64,000 nt of DNA from Euleptes europaea (Eukaryota; Chordata; Lepidosauria; Squamata; Sphaerodactylidae). The stretch spans positions 61,511,268-61,575,267 of the forward strand of contig NC_079324.1 in assembly GCF_029931775.1 (NCBI RefSeq), written 5' to 3'. The stretch's first letter is position 1. Each line of letters opens with the position of its first letter. Made by a program: the position numbers and the translations under genes. Positions 22,140 to 34,439 of this stretch are shown here, in pieces. The notes under the pieces were generated by a model. That model saw only the letters and a list, made by a program, of their open reading frames with translations. It was not told the origin of the DNA and did not search any database.

Positions 22140-25100
22140 TAGAAGCGATTTGAGGGCCTCTGGCAAAATACAATGTAGCTGAGACTTTGTCAGGAGTTGG
22201 CTTAAACTGTTATTAACAGATAAGTTTTTGTTAAAGTCTAATTGTTTATGGTAGGATAACTTTTGCACTGATACTTTTTTTTCCTCCCTAAAATAATTGT
22301 TTACAGAAGTCTTAAACATTTGGACCAAGAGCAGGTCTGGTTTCTGGTTCCCCTGCTCAGGATGTGTATCCTGCTGGGTGCTTGCCTTACTTACCAGGTG
22401 ATTTGGGGAGTGGGTTTCAGCCTGCAGGGTGATCCTAGTTGTACGGGCAGGGCATGGTCTAGCCAAAGACAAGCATTTATAAGTCTGAACTCTAGTCGGT
22501 GGAATCAGATGACATTTGTCTAGATTGTGTCTACATGTTTGGGGGCGGGCTGCTCCACGGAGACTTCTTTAGTTCAGAGCAGACCTGTAATGCCTTGAGC
22601 AAGAAACATACGTATTATGCTTCCCTCGAAGTTAAAGCATGATGCAGGTGAAGGTGTGCAATTAACTTTAGACTCACCTTCTCAGTGGGTGATAAAGGAG
22701 ACCAAGAAGAGAGTCCAAGGAGTTCTGTGAGAGCGTAAAAACGAACCGAGTTGGATCCTGCGGATTCGTTCTGCTAGAGGAGGTCTTTTCCTCCAGGGGA
22801 AGGAGGCTACCCCACACAAGAGGCTGGAGGGAAGGGCCGCTGCTAAAACAAATCTGCCAACTCCAACCGGTTGAGTTCCTCTTTATCTCCCACAGAGACC
22901 CTGGCTTGGCTACAGCTTTAAACCAGCGGGTTAACTACTTTTTGGGGGGAATTACTTCCCTATTGGGAATTTCTCAAAGCGTAGCTCTGCGAAGGAGCTG
23001 AGGCTTCCTAGGAAAGGATTCTCTGTGCCCTACCAAAATGGCAGTTGGTTACTAGAAACCACTTGGTAGGGAGGGAAGCCCCTGACAAGTACGCCTGTCA
23101 TGTAAATGTTCCCTTGAAGCAGCAGCTCTCCAGAAACAAGCCTTTAGTCTGAAGGCTACGGTTACATTTTGGCTTTGGCCGCCGCCCTGCCAGGCTGAAA
23201 CCTCGGGCTGTTCTTATCTGGTAACAGGTACTAAACATTCCAAGAGGTGTGGACCTGCCAGGCGCCACACTTTACACATTCCCTCTTAACCAGCCCCAGT
23301 CCGGGAGCACATTTAGTTTGATACTAATTTCTCACTAATCATGTTTTCCACCAGCATTTGTGCTTAAAAGTCACTGACACTGTAGGGCGGCCGAAGGGGC
23401 ACCCCCACCAAACCCTGGCCTCCCGTCCTTTTCCTTCACAGCAGAGCTGAATAAACAGTTTTGAAAATATAACTACTGAGCATTTCTGTGTTGCTAAAAA
23501 GAAACAACAGAGCAACGTCACAGAAGGCACAAATAGAGGGACAATAAAAATTTATGACGTTTGGAAAGATGGGTTGGGGGGGAACAGGAAATGCATCATC
23601 CAGCCTGGTAACTGTCCACATGCCAGGCCTTCAGCAGAGTGAGGGAGAGGTATAAACACACACCCAGTCACAGAAGGGGTAATAAACTGGCAAACTGCTG
23701 GCTCTTTTAGGCTGTCAGGATACCACTCACAACGGCTTGCAATCCGCCAGGCAAGGTTGGTGCAGTGTTACAGCTGAGTTGTGGACAGCCTTTCCGCTCT
23801 TGCTGAAATTCATTTATTTTTGGGGGGGCAGGGGGGTGCAAGCTGGCCCCGCCATCATTTACAGAGACTCACAACCTGTTCTCCCTTCTCACCCACCCCA
23901 GCGCTCTGATCCTGACAGGATAGTCTTCCTCCAAAGTTGAGATGCCACCTCATGGATCAGAAATCCATGTGGATTTTTGTGCTGGGGGGTGGGTGGATTT
24001 TTCTGTTCCTGAAAGTGATGTAACATTTGTCACACGTCTGCTTCAGAGAAGGGAGGGAAATACTAGTTTACTTGCAGTCTAATGCTATAGCAGTGAGGTC
24101 TCCCCAGGGATGTTTAGTAGAGCTAGCATTAGCAGTTACTGCCCTGGCAGGGCCCCGTTTGAATGTCATTTCCATGGATGATGATGTACAAAAAGCACTT
24201 CAGAGTTCAAAATGTTTTGCGCAAATGTGGTTATTGTCGTGTTGTCTTTGTAAAGTGTGTTGCAGTAATCAGCACCAAGAGTGAATAACTGGAGCCAGGC
24301 ATGGAAGAAGAGTAGGAGCTGCTGAAGGGGCGGAGGCTCAGTTACCACCCATGTGTGTACATACAGGGGCGGGGTTGGGAACAAGACTACAGGTTGCTTG
24401 ACCTCTTGCAACCATCTGTCTTCATCTGCAAGCAGCAGTTACCTCTCTGCCCCATTGGGTTTCAGCTGCAATTTCAAAGAACTTCTCTCCAACGTGTGTT
24501 TGAATAAGATTTAAAAGAACAAACTAAGCAATCTGTTTCCTGCTGGAAGCATTAGAGACAGACTGAGGTTTAAATGCAGCCCAGTCTAAAGTTGCATCAG
24601 GGTATGAAAGGTGAGATACGAGTCCATCTGAGTGTCCCGTTGCCTTTGACTTTTTGTAGCAATTGCTTGTCCCGCTCAGTGGTTTGAAGGAGTAACGCCT
24701 GCCTTTGTTCAAACTGGACTATCACCATGGCCAAAGAGTAAACAGACAGCCTTCTGTACAGTGAGAAACCCAACCACAAGACCTTAGCAAGCACGTGACA
24801 CTCATGCAACTAAGCCTGTTTGTGGGAAGAGGAGATGGCCAAAGCGGAAGCTGACTGGCTGTGGTTCTCTCCACTGCTAGAGTGTCTTTTGGCAGCAGTA
24901 TGTGTGTGGGAGGAGTTAGAAGAAAGTCTAGAAAAGGAAAGGGAAGAGGGTCAGAGGGTTTTCTGCAGACAACTGAGATAGTGGAAGGTGCTGCTGCATT
25001 TCTTGGCTGAGCAGGGCCAGTGATGAACACATGAAGTTGCCTTCTACTGACTCAGACCCTTGGTCCATCAAAGTCAGTATTGTCTACTCAGACCGGCAGC

Positions 25101-25346
25101 GGCTCTCCAGGGTCTCAGGCAGAGGTCTTTCACATCACCTACTTGCCTATAAGATGCCGGGGATTGAACCAGGGACCTTCTGCATGCCAAGCAGATGCTC
25201 TACCATTGAGCTACAGTCCCTCCCCATTCAGAAGCACATACAGACTAGGACTGAATGCTCTGGGACCCACAGACAGGAGTCTGGCTCACTTTGGTGCCAC
25301 GGTACAAAGTGGAGGAAGTCGCTTTAGTTACAATTAATTGTTGCCT
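22140..25346. other. B3GNT4-DIABLO convergent intergenic/3' UTR region
   Basis: Largely unique sequence with no coding frame I can support, ending in a minus-strand tRNA-Ala SINE at 25,022-25,228. Confidence 0.6.
23450..23455 (+). terminator. Possible B3GNT4 poly(A) signal
   Basis: An AATAAA about 1.3 kb after the B3GNT4 stop. The interval 22,140-23,450 shows no recognised repeat and could be 3' UTR. Further AATAAA copies follow at about 23,540 and 23,680, so the true site is uncertain. Confidence 0.3.
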
Positions 25347-25352
25347 TTTATT
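25347..25352 (-). terminator. Likely DIABLO poly(A) signal
   Basis: AATAAA on the minus strand, about 525 bases after the DIABLO stop. The intervening 25,353-25,877 shows no recognised repeat and fits a 3' UTR. Confidence 0.55.
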
Positions 25353-25877
25353 TAAAAACAGGTTTCGGTGCAAACAGTCCGCATTACATAATTAGAAAAA
25401 AACCCACAAAAGAGGCATCAATCTTTCTGGCTAGGAAGTGCAACTCAGTCTTAAGTTTCAGATGCAATTAATCCTTGGCATGACCTCATTCCCTTCACAA
25501 AACAACTAAATGTTTTCTGATGTAAAAAGACGCAGCCCTCTTGGATTTACTGAAGCCTACAATTGTCTCCAGACACCTGGGAGTTCAACGGATGTTACTG
25601 AGGCATTGCTATTAGTTGTTCCAATAATACATCTCCACAGGCAGCAATGTGTGTTTTGGCCAGCTACTTTCACATTTGCGCGTTTAAATAAACAAGTTCC
25701 CACCCGATCAGAAGCACAGCTCCCAAGGTCTGGGCCCTGCGTCAGGCTAGCCTGGCAAGACAAAGGAAAGGTTGCCAGTAACCTTATGGCCCCAGTATTT
25801 CAACTTGATCGTGTTGATTTTCCCCACCCAGCAGCTGAACTAGTGGTGAAATCCTCGAGGCAGCCAATCAACAGGCT

Positions 25878-28800
25878 TTAGTCTTCGCGAAGGTAAGCTT
25901 CTTCAGCCTCCTCACTGCTGGCCTGTTGACCAGCAGGCAGCAAAGGGTCCTCTTCTTTCAGTTTCAGGAGTTCTTCGGTCTGAGCTTCAGCCAGCTTGGT
26001 CTCTGCCTTCTGCGACAGCTGCCGTATCTCGTGCACCTGGCTCTTCACCAGCTGAATATGGTTTTGTGCTGAAACCAAGGCTTGATCAGCTCCTGCAACA
26101 GGGAAGTGGAGGTCAGGTTGGCTTTACATGCCCACGGTGTGTGGCCTGGAAGCCCAGCTGCGTGACACAGGGCTCTGTTCTGACCTCGACACTTCACTCC
26201 TTTGCTGTGAGTTTATCTATCACAGAAAGCACACATGAATGCATGAAGCTGCCCTTGGTCCATCAAAGTCAGTATTGTCTATTCAGACAGGCAGCAGCTC
26301 TCCAGGGCCTCAGGCAGGGGTCTTTCACATCACCTACTTAAAGCCTAGTCCCTTTAACTGGAGATGCCGGGGATTGAACCTGGGACCTTCTGCACGCCAA
26401 GCAGAGGCTCTACCACTGAGACACAGCCCTTCCCACACAGTGCCGTGTAACAACTTACACAACTTGGGTCATGCACATGCTAGGCAAAAGCTTTGTCTGC
26501 AGTTCTCTATTCTGTTGCTCCTTTTTAGACACCATCTCATTCCTTAGGCAACAACAATCCCAGGAGGTGAGATCTTTCCTAAGCTGAGGTGAGGGTATTT
26601 TGTGTGTGTGGGTGTGTGGGAGGGGAATGCCTCCACAGAAATGTAATTTCCTCTTATTAAGAGGAACTGCTTTCCTCTTATTAAGAGGAACTACCTTATT
26701 AAGAAACCGTCTTTCAAAATCATTGATACTTTGGAGGCTGCGTAGGGTAACCTTTGAGAGGAAGACTTAAATGCACGCATGAAGGGCATACAGATGTGGA
26801 TCAAGGCCTTAACTTCTGGGCACAATTCAAAGAAATGCAACTTTTTTTGCTAAGCACAATCTCTATGGAAAGGGAAAAGAGCTGGGTGCTACTGGCATCC
26901 CGTCAGCCTCTGACCATAGGGATAGTCATCAGTTAACAATACCTGACTGGTACGCTGCCTCTGCCGCCATCTCAGAAAGGCGCAAGGCTGTTCTCCACCT
27001 GGACTCGAGCTTCAGGTACGCTTGCTGCTTTGTCGTCACCTAATTAGAGCCAAACGACACATCAGAAACACCACCTGAGCCTGTCCGTAAAAGCCATCGG
27101 ATTCAAACAAACAGCAACATGTTCACATTTGCCCTTCTGACAGCAGCTCACTGCTTGGCTTCCACCTTTTTACAGACTCGAAGGCAGGCACTAGCTACTG
27201 GGAAAAGCAGACTTTGTGAGCATCAATGGAGCAGGAACCTGAACTCAGGACTCTCCCTTAAAATCTGTGGGGAGGCCTACTTGACTTGGACTTGGGCCGG
27301 CAGATGCCCGCATTAGCCAATGGGATTATTTACTGGAAAAGAAAATGAAATGTCTAGGAATTACAAATGACATGGTAAAGACTATAGAGATCAAAGAAAT
27401 AATTAGTCTAATCAAAATGCGAGTAAAGGAACTGGACTTCAACAGTATATCTGTTAGGGCTCGTAGGGTGTGCTCACCCTCCTCTTTGGGTATTGCCATT
27501 CTGATGCAACTGCCGAAGTATTTCTATTGCCTGACAATACCAAAACTCAGAAGAGCTTTTACTTTGGCAAGAACGACTGCCCTTCCTTCGGCGGTTTTGG
27601 AGGGCAGATATTAAAAAAGTGCCATACTCAAATAGAACATGTAGATGCTCGCATGATAAAGCTGAAACTACTGAAGATATGATCATGGAGTGTCCTATTT
27701 TTAATGATCTGAGAGCCAGTTTAATTAATCCTTTATTTATAAATATGGAAAGGTCCAATGAGGCATCTCACAGTACGAGGGCGCAGGTGATGTGGCTGCT
27801 CTCAGATACAAATGATTCTGTTACTCTGTCTGTGGCAAAGTTTATAAGGGCAATAATTAAATACCAAAAGAATTACACTAAGTAAGGCATTTTTTTTCTT
27901 TTATTTTCTGCTCAAGGCCATAGCTGTAAGAGCAGAGATAGATGATAGACAGACAGACTCTCGAGTTCAACTCCAGAACGGCTGCAAGCTGGAGCACTCT
28001 GGCCCTTGAAGAGCAAGACACACCAGGTTCAAGAGCCTGGCTGGTCGCTTACCTCGACTCGAGCACCAATGATCACCTGCCAGACAGCATCCTCCTCTTT
28101 GGAGTTCATTTTCCCAAGGAGCTGCGTGTATTTCTGGTACAGTGACACCAGCGCGTACACCGCCTGCATGGGGGAACAGGGGTCTGGTTAGAGGCCAGCT
28201 GCTTGGCTAAATATCCACTATACCAACAGGGGAGTGGTACCCAAAGCACATACATACAGGAAAAAAACCCACTATACACCTGAATGTGATCAACTATATA
28301 ATTTCAGAAAGGTGATTTATAATTCCAAATGTACACTTACAATATTCAAAATACTTATGTCTAAACAATGCAAACTATCCATACAAGGTTTCGCGATTAT
28401 ATCCTTGTTTCGCATCTTGACTGCCAGTTCAAACAGAATAATCTGCCTGGTAACAGGATTAGAATCAGAAAGAAAATGAAGCAGTCAAGATTCTCCTGTA
28501 AATAGCAAGACATAAAGCAACAGACTTCTGATGAAGCTGATGCAAAACAATGATAACCTTGTATGGATAATTTGCATTGTGTGGACATAAGTATTTTGAA
28601 TATTATAAGTGTTCATTTGGAATTATAAATCACCTATATGAAATTATATGACTGATCACATTCAGGTGTGTAGTGGTATTTTTTTCCTGTATATATGGCT
28701 AAATATCCACAGCAGCATTTCCACTGGTGTCACGAGGCAGAGTCTCTTACCGTTGTGTACTCCGTGAGAGCATCGATTAGCGCGTACGTCGTTTGGGAGA

Positions 28801-31800
28801 GCAACGTCCCGGTGCTGTCAGTTACCAAAGAGACCGCTCGCCGGATCAAGGCTTCGTTGCTAAGCAGGCTCGGGTCATGTTTCTGGAAAACAAATATTAG
28901 GCGCTGGTCAGGCTGCTCTCCGATGGCACAGCCTCTCCGGAAGCTCGTGATAAGGAAACGTTATACACGGTTGGCAGCAAAAGGAAAAAGGGCGGCAGAT
29001 AATCTGTATGCTGAGGGAACAAAGTCAATACTTCCTATTACCACTTTTCAAACAGCATTACAATCCTCATTTTATACCTGCAATAACCCTGTGTGGCATA
29101 TTAGGGTTAGAGGTTGCTGGATCCAGCAGAAATTTCCACTAACCAAAAGGAGGGTTATTTTTTTGCTGATTTCCCCCTTCTGCTGCAGACTTTGACTCCT
29201 CCCTCACACTATTCCTAGGGGTCCTTTGTCCCAGCATTTCGGGAAGCATTTGGGGCTGTAAAAGGAGGCAAGGAAGTGTTGCTTCACCGACAGATATCTC
29301 TTCTGTCAGCAGAATTTTTTTTGGTGGGATCCAAGCCACCCACAGGCCATTATGAACGTTTAATACTTTCCCCAAGAGTTTGAGTTTCGTACTTCCACAG
29401 TTAAGGAAAAAAAAAACTGGTAGTATTGGTACACTCAAAAGTTTTAACAGCTAACTGGAGCCTATGGAGCTGTTCTGCTATTCATGCTGATTTGCTCTGA
29501 TGCGAGGGCCCTTTCAGTGATGCAAACACCACAATTAGTGGGCAATTCCACAATATCCTGCTGTTCTTGGCTTTAGTGTTTCTGGTGACTGATGGCTGAA
29601 AATCAGAACATTTTACACCTGGGGCTGCATACAGTCTGTGCTCCTCTGACACAAGCAATATGATCTGCTTCAGTTTTATTTATCTTTAGTTTTAAGCTTC
29701 CTCCAATGAAGAATCCTATGCCACTGTTTGAAATGGTGGGCTGGTAACTATCTTTTGTGCTAATTCTGCCTCAGCATTGGATGACCAAGCTTCTCCTACT
29801 CCTGAAGCCAACTGAAAGGGACGGTGGAGAGGGCAAAATGGCTGTTTCCAACCACAAAAATAAACTGTTGCCCAGAGTGAACCATCAGCCTAGCCACTGG
29901 GCTGTCCCAGGGCTGCCAAGTAGCCACCACTGTCTTCATTAGAAAAGCAGAAAATAAATAAATCTCTAGTGTCCACACACCGATGTAATGAAGCAACCGC
30001 TTCTCCTTAACCGACATCAATCTGTGTTCCTTGCACTGCTGTTACACAATGCCAACGTATGTGCACCCCAGACCTGATACCAAGCTGCATTTCCTTAGGG
30101 TTACCTGTGCAATAGGAATGGCAGAGAGTGTTACTCCAAGCCCCAACGCTGCCACTTTGTTCCATGGTCCCCTCAGTCCTGAGACACAGCGAGTCCTCAT
30201 GTCAGCCAGGATCGGAAAACTCCGCCTACGAGAGACACACCTGTTAAGTACCAGGGCATCCTGCTACCAGGTAACCATGCCCTTTTGGAGGCTGGTCCCA
30301 CACATCTGGTGCCCTCGATCCACCAGCATCTGCCAGGAAGTCTGACTTTCACTCTTCTCCCCTTCAAGAAGCAAGGCACCTTTAGGCTATGCAATGCCTG
30401 ACACAGATTAGCCACCCAGGAAATTTTACCTGGCACCATTAAAGATGGAGAGGGTTGCGTGTATGAAGGTGGAGGGCAATGCTTTTTCATTCACAACAGA
30501 AGGGGGCGGGAAACAATGTTAAAAGAAACGGCAGTTTGAAACAAGACCTAATAAAAAGAATAATCAGAGTGGATGCAGATCTTGTTTTGAACTGGCTTCT
30601 TTTTGTAGTGTTTTCTGCCTCCCCCCTTCTGTTGTAAATGTAAAAGCATCAACTTCATGGACATATACTCCTGTGCAGGTGATAACGTGAGCTCTCTCAA
30701 TAAAGCTTATGCTGGAACAAAGTCTTTGAGATGCCACTGGACTCCTGTTTGTTTCTGCTGCTACAGACTAACATGGCTATCCATCTGGAATAAACTCTCC
30801 CTAAGTGTGCTGCTTATGGTCACATTATGAGACAGCAAGAATCACTAGAAAAGACAGTCATGCTAGGAAAAGTTGAGGGCAGCAGGAAAAGAGGAAGACC
30901 CACCAAGAGATGGATTGACTCTATCAAGGAAGCCACAGCCCTCAATTTGCAAGACCCGAGCAAGGCTGTCAAAGATAGGACATTTTGGAGGACATTGATT
31001 CATAGGTTTGCCATGAGTTGGAAGCGACTTGATGGCACTTAACACACACACACACACACACGTGTGCTGCTGAATGAACTGACCTGCCTCAATTTCTAAG
31101 AAGCCAGGTTGCATTCAGACATGGAAGTTACATATTGCTAGGATGGGTCCCAGCATGCTCTAGCTGGATGTATCCTGTATCATGCCCTGTTGGAAGTCCT
31201 ATACAAGATAATAATGTAGTCCTTCAGGCTATCTCCACTGAAATTAGTGAGCTCAGACTGAAGTACTGCACAATGAATCAGGTAATGCCCTCCTGTCACT
31301 TTCACAGAACTGGTCTTTTGGTCAGGATTTTCAGTCTTGAGCTTTAAAAAACCAGGCTTGCTTGATTCCACACTGCACCTTCTGCTGAGAAGGCAAAGAA
31401 AGCCTTGATTTCTGGTAGGTTCTCTCTTATGTGGCTACAGAAGATCCACATGAAAAGGCACCAGATTTATTTTATGAAGCTACCCAAGATATAACCTGCT
31501 TGTCTGTTGCATCACATGCAAAGCTAGAGCCATTTTGATCTGAAATATTATATTCCCTGCTATGTTCTTGGCTATGTAAACGAGTGTGTTCTAACTTTGT
31601 TTCATCCCACACGTTTGGCCCAGTTACCAAGAAAGCATAAATGGTAACCTCATAGGGAAGATGGGATGCTGGAAATGGAAGTAGTACTTTGCCTTGATGT
31701 TTATTAGATTCTCTTCCTTAACAGATGATATTTAATTTTTCAGAATTTACACACCACCTTTCTGCCCTCGTACGGGCCACCAAGGCGGCTAACAAATTAC

Positions 31801-34439
31801 CTACATAATAGTCAAAATTTTTAAAACCAACAAGAAACACATAATTCAAGCAATTAAAACCAGAGTTTTTATATACACACACACATAAAAAGAACAATTA
31901 AAACATTGGGCAGGAAGGATGGATCACTGTGGGAACGCCAAACAAAACGAAAAAGTTTTCACTTGCTGGTGGAAGACAGCAACAGAAGGGAGGGGCCATG
32001 GCTCAGTGGTAGAGCATCTGTTTGGCCTGCAGAAGGCTCCCTGGCATCTACAGTTGAAAGGACCAATTAGTAGATGATAGGAAAGACCTCTGCTGGAGAC
32101 CCTGCAGTACTGACTTGAGTAGACAGTATTGACCTTGATGGACCGATGATCTGATTCACCAGATTAATGTGTTCAGTAAGGGAACAGACAGGTTTCCCCC
32201 AGGGAAACAGTTCCAGGACTCTACAATTTCTTAATGTACTTCAGCCTAAAAGGCAGGGATAGCTACTGACTGTGTGCACAGAGGCAGACATTTTTCAAGG
32301 TTTTCCCATGGAAATTGATCAATTTCTAAGTTATGTTGCATGAAATTAACCACGATGAATATTAGCTATTGACAGAAAACTTTTATGGAAGCTTGGCCAT
32401 TTCAAAGTTGTAAGTAATAATTTTCAGGTGATTATCCCTAGAAACGGCTCAAAAATATAGATGTGTTTTTATTTATTTGGTGGTGGTGGAATAAAACCAC
32501 AACTACACACAATTATCCATCTATTTAAAAAAAATTAGGTTCACTGAACTGGCTTCGATTTGACCTGCAAAACCAAAGCCTCATTGGTATATAATGTCAT
32601 AGAGTCCACCCTCCAAAGAAACCATGTTCTCCAGGGTAATCGATCTCTGCCACCCTGGAGATCAGCTGAAATACTAGATCTCCAGCCACCACCTGGAGGT
32701 TACAACCAAGAAACAAAAAACCAAAGTGCTGTAATACAATACTGTTAGAAAATAAACAGCACACAAGCTCAAATTTATACACAATACTCTTATGTTTGTT
32801 GAATTTTTCAATACAGTATAAATACTCACTATAGTATACCTTATCAGTTTATATTCAGACAAATGATTTCTCAGGCTGTGGAAACGAAAGAGATCGTAAT
32901 GTAAAAGTCTCAAAACAAGTTGGTAGATGTGAGTTCAAACAGGACGCTGAAGACAAGAGCGGTCGCGTCAATGAAGATCACAACGGTGTCCTGAGTGTGC
33001 CCAGAGGCTACTAGGGCTCTTCGCCTCCCTCAACTAGGCGAGGTTGGGGGACCGGGAGGTCCCAGCGCGGCCGGTAAAAGCCACGCTCCGAAGACTAACA
33101 GAGAGAACGTTCCATCCAGAAATGCTTTCGCCAATCGGCTTGATCAGCCCAGCTTTCATCGTTGTCACTTTCTGCAGACCTACACCTAGGTTTCTATGGC
33201 AGGATTCACAAAGAATTCTCCAGCCATTACAGTCTCTTTCGTTTCTTGGACATTTCCACAGCCTGAGAAATCATTTGCCTGAATACAAACTGATAAGGTA
33301 TACTATAGTGAGTTGGTTCTTGTAGGTTATCCGGGCTGTGTAACCGTGGTCTTGGTATTTTCTTTCCTGACGTTTCGCCAGCAGCTGTGGCAGGCATCTT
33401 CAGAGGAGTAACACTGAAGGACAGTGTCTCTCAGTGTCAAGTGTGTAGGAAGAGTAATATATGGTCAGAAAGGGGTGGGTTTGAGCTGAATCAATACTCA
33501 CTATAGTGAAAAAGGGCAAGAGTCCAGTAGCACCTTAAAGACTAACAAGGTATCTGAAGAAGTGAGCTGTGGCTCACGAAAGCTCATACCCTACCAGAAA
33601 ATATTTTTGTTAGTCTTTAAGGTGCTACTGGACTCTTGCCCTTTTTTACTACTGCAAACAGACTAACACGGCTACCCACTGTGAATTCACTATAGTGAGT
33701 ATTTTACTGTATTGAAAAATTCAACAAACATAAGAGTATGGTGTATAAATTTGAGCTTGTGTGCTGCTTATTTTCTAACCACCTGGAGGTTGGCAGCCGT
33801 CCTAAATCAAAACAGACTTTTAACAAAACACAAACTCCCTAAGAAAAGTCGAATCAGCGTGTAGGCCGCGACCAGGCAGCACGAAGCCGCCGCCCCCCAG
33901 CCGCCCCGCCCCCATCTCCCAGGCATGAGAGTCTGCTGGCTTCGCCTCCGAGGGAGGGACGCCGCCCAAGCAGGCCCTCGCGGCAAAAGCGCGGCCCTCC
34001 CGGCCGGGAAGGGCAGCCTCGACGCGGGCGGCTCCCCAAGACCCGCTCCAGAGCCCCCAAGAGATCCCCCCCCCACTTCCCCAGGTGGAGAGGGGAGAGC
34101 CCGGAGACCCCAGACGGGGCTCGAACCCTCGGGGCAGAAGCCCCGCTCGGAGAGCCCGCTCTCCCGGGGAGGAAGGGAGAGAGGGAGGCCGCCTCCCTCT
34201 CTCCCGGCCGGCCGCCTCCCTCTCCCCCTTCCTCCCCGGGAGAGCGGCCTCTCCGAGCGGGGCTTCTGCCCCGAGGGTTCGAGCCCCGTCTGGGGTCTCC
34301 GGGCCCTCCGGACGGGGGTGGGGGGGCGGCGGAGCGGGGAAGGAGCCGCCGCCGCTGCCGCTGCCGCCGCCTTCCTCGGGTACCTGAGGAGCGCGCAGCA
34401 GCCCCGCAGCCAGCGAGCGCGCAGGCCCGCCGCCGCCAT
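25878..34439 (-). CDS. DIABLO: Diablo IAP-binding mitochondrial protein (Smac)
   Basis: Six coding exons on the minus strand: 34439-34384, 30225-30105, 28882-28751, 28163-28053, 27039-26943 and 26092-25878. Phases join to 243 residues (human 239). Exon 1 encodes an Arg-rich mitochondrial presequence ([15 protein letters not shown]). Exon 2 ends in AIPIAQ, the IAP-binding motif exposed after import cleavage (human AVPIAQ). The remaining exons give the three-helix-bundle region: [51 protein letters not shown] and [14 protein letters not shown], ending EEAYLRED exactly as in human. The mature protein leaves mitochondria in apoptosis and relieves XIAP inhibition of caspases. Exon 1 lies in a CpG island. 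The gene is convergent with B3GNT4. Confidence 0.96.
26230..26437 (-). mobile_element. tRNA-Ala-derived SINE in DIABLO intron 5
   Basis: Reverse copy with the head ggggattgaacctggg ... gctctaccactgag. Confidence 0.8.
27330..27945 (+). mobile_element. LINE second-frame C-terminal remnant in DIABLO intron 4
   Basis: Encodes [20 protein letters not shown], then in another frame [20 protein letters not shown] and [11 protein letters not shown], the Cys/His end common to several non-LTR LINE clades. A frameshift separates the halves at about 27,612. It ends ggccatagctgtaagagc plus a gata/gaca-rich run. Clade not assigned. Confidence 0.65.
28219..28695. mobile_element. Long-inverted-repeat retroposon in DIABLO intron 3
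   Basis: Flanked by the 15-bp duplication tggctaaatatccac (28,204-28,218 and 28,696-28,710). Arms of about 140 bases (28,257-28,395 and 28,555-28,690) are inverted copies around a spacer of about 160 bases. The duplication length fits target-primed reverse transcription rather than a cut-and-paste transposon. Family not recognised. Confidence 0.8.
30800..31060 (+). mobile_element. BovB (RTE) LINE 3' end in DIABLO intron 1
   Basis: Encodes RRQ-type [18 protein letters not shown] and [15 protein letters not shown], then ends gacttgatggcacttaacac followed by (CA)n. Typical squamate BovB. Confidence 0.85.
31985..32180 (+). mobile_element. Degenerate tRNA-Ala SINE
   Basis: ggctcagtggtagagcatct head and a shortened, diverged body. 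Confidence 0.6.
33313..33497 (-). mobile_element. Solo Penelope-like terminal repeat in DIABLO intron 1
   Basis: Matches the terminal sequence of the element at 62.5-63.8 kb (ggttcttgtaggttatccgg ... cctgacgtttcgccagc ... agtgtcaag). It is flanked by an inferred 11-bp duplication actatagtgag once the later retroposon is removed. It carries a hammerhead-like core. Confidence 0.8.
33365..33407 (-). ncRNA. Hammerhead-ribozyme-like motif, sense in the DIABLO pre-mRNA
   Basis: On the minus strand: CTGAAGA (fits core CUGANGA), then a GCC/GGC stem with an 11-base-plus loop, then GAAA, a 2-bp AC/GU helix III and the GUC cleavage triplet, then AGGA, which pairs with the UCCU before the core (helix I). 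The bases next to helix II (U and C) do not pair. Penelope-like elements are known to carry such minimal hammerheads; activity here is inference. Confidence 0.5.
33510..33686 (+). mobile_element. Self-inverted short retroposon in DIABLO intron 1
   Basis: Bounded by the 12-bp duplication tcactatagtga (33,498-33,509 and 33,687-33,698). It starts with about 40 inverted bases (aaagggcaagagtccagtag...), then runs forward through gtatctgaagaagtgagctg to the 3' end cggctacccactgtgaa. It contains one copy of the segment that became the 81-bp satellite unit. Confidence 0.88.

Larger units (their letters stand above)
32702..33777. mobile_element. Long-inverted-repeat retroposon carrying two later insertions
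   Basis: Bounded by the 14-bp duplication accacctggaggtt (32,688-32,701 and 33,778-33,791), in a hAT-like MITE fragment of DIABLO intron 1. Left arm about 32,740-32,893. The right arm is split into 33,226-33,310 and 33,699-33,777 by a Penelope-type terminus and a self-inverted retroposon, both near the palindromic site cactatagtg. The middle (32,900-33,225) is unrecognised. Confidence 0.8.

Noticed and set aside
28257-28690. Cut-and-paste transposon with long terminal inverted repeats
   Set aside because: The 15-bp duplication lies well outside the arms on the left and exceeds usual transposon duplication lengths, which fits retroposition better.
29000-29440. Additional DIABLO exon
   Set aside because: The known exon series already joins in phase to a full-length protein; no matching acceptor/donor pair with family sequence is present.
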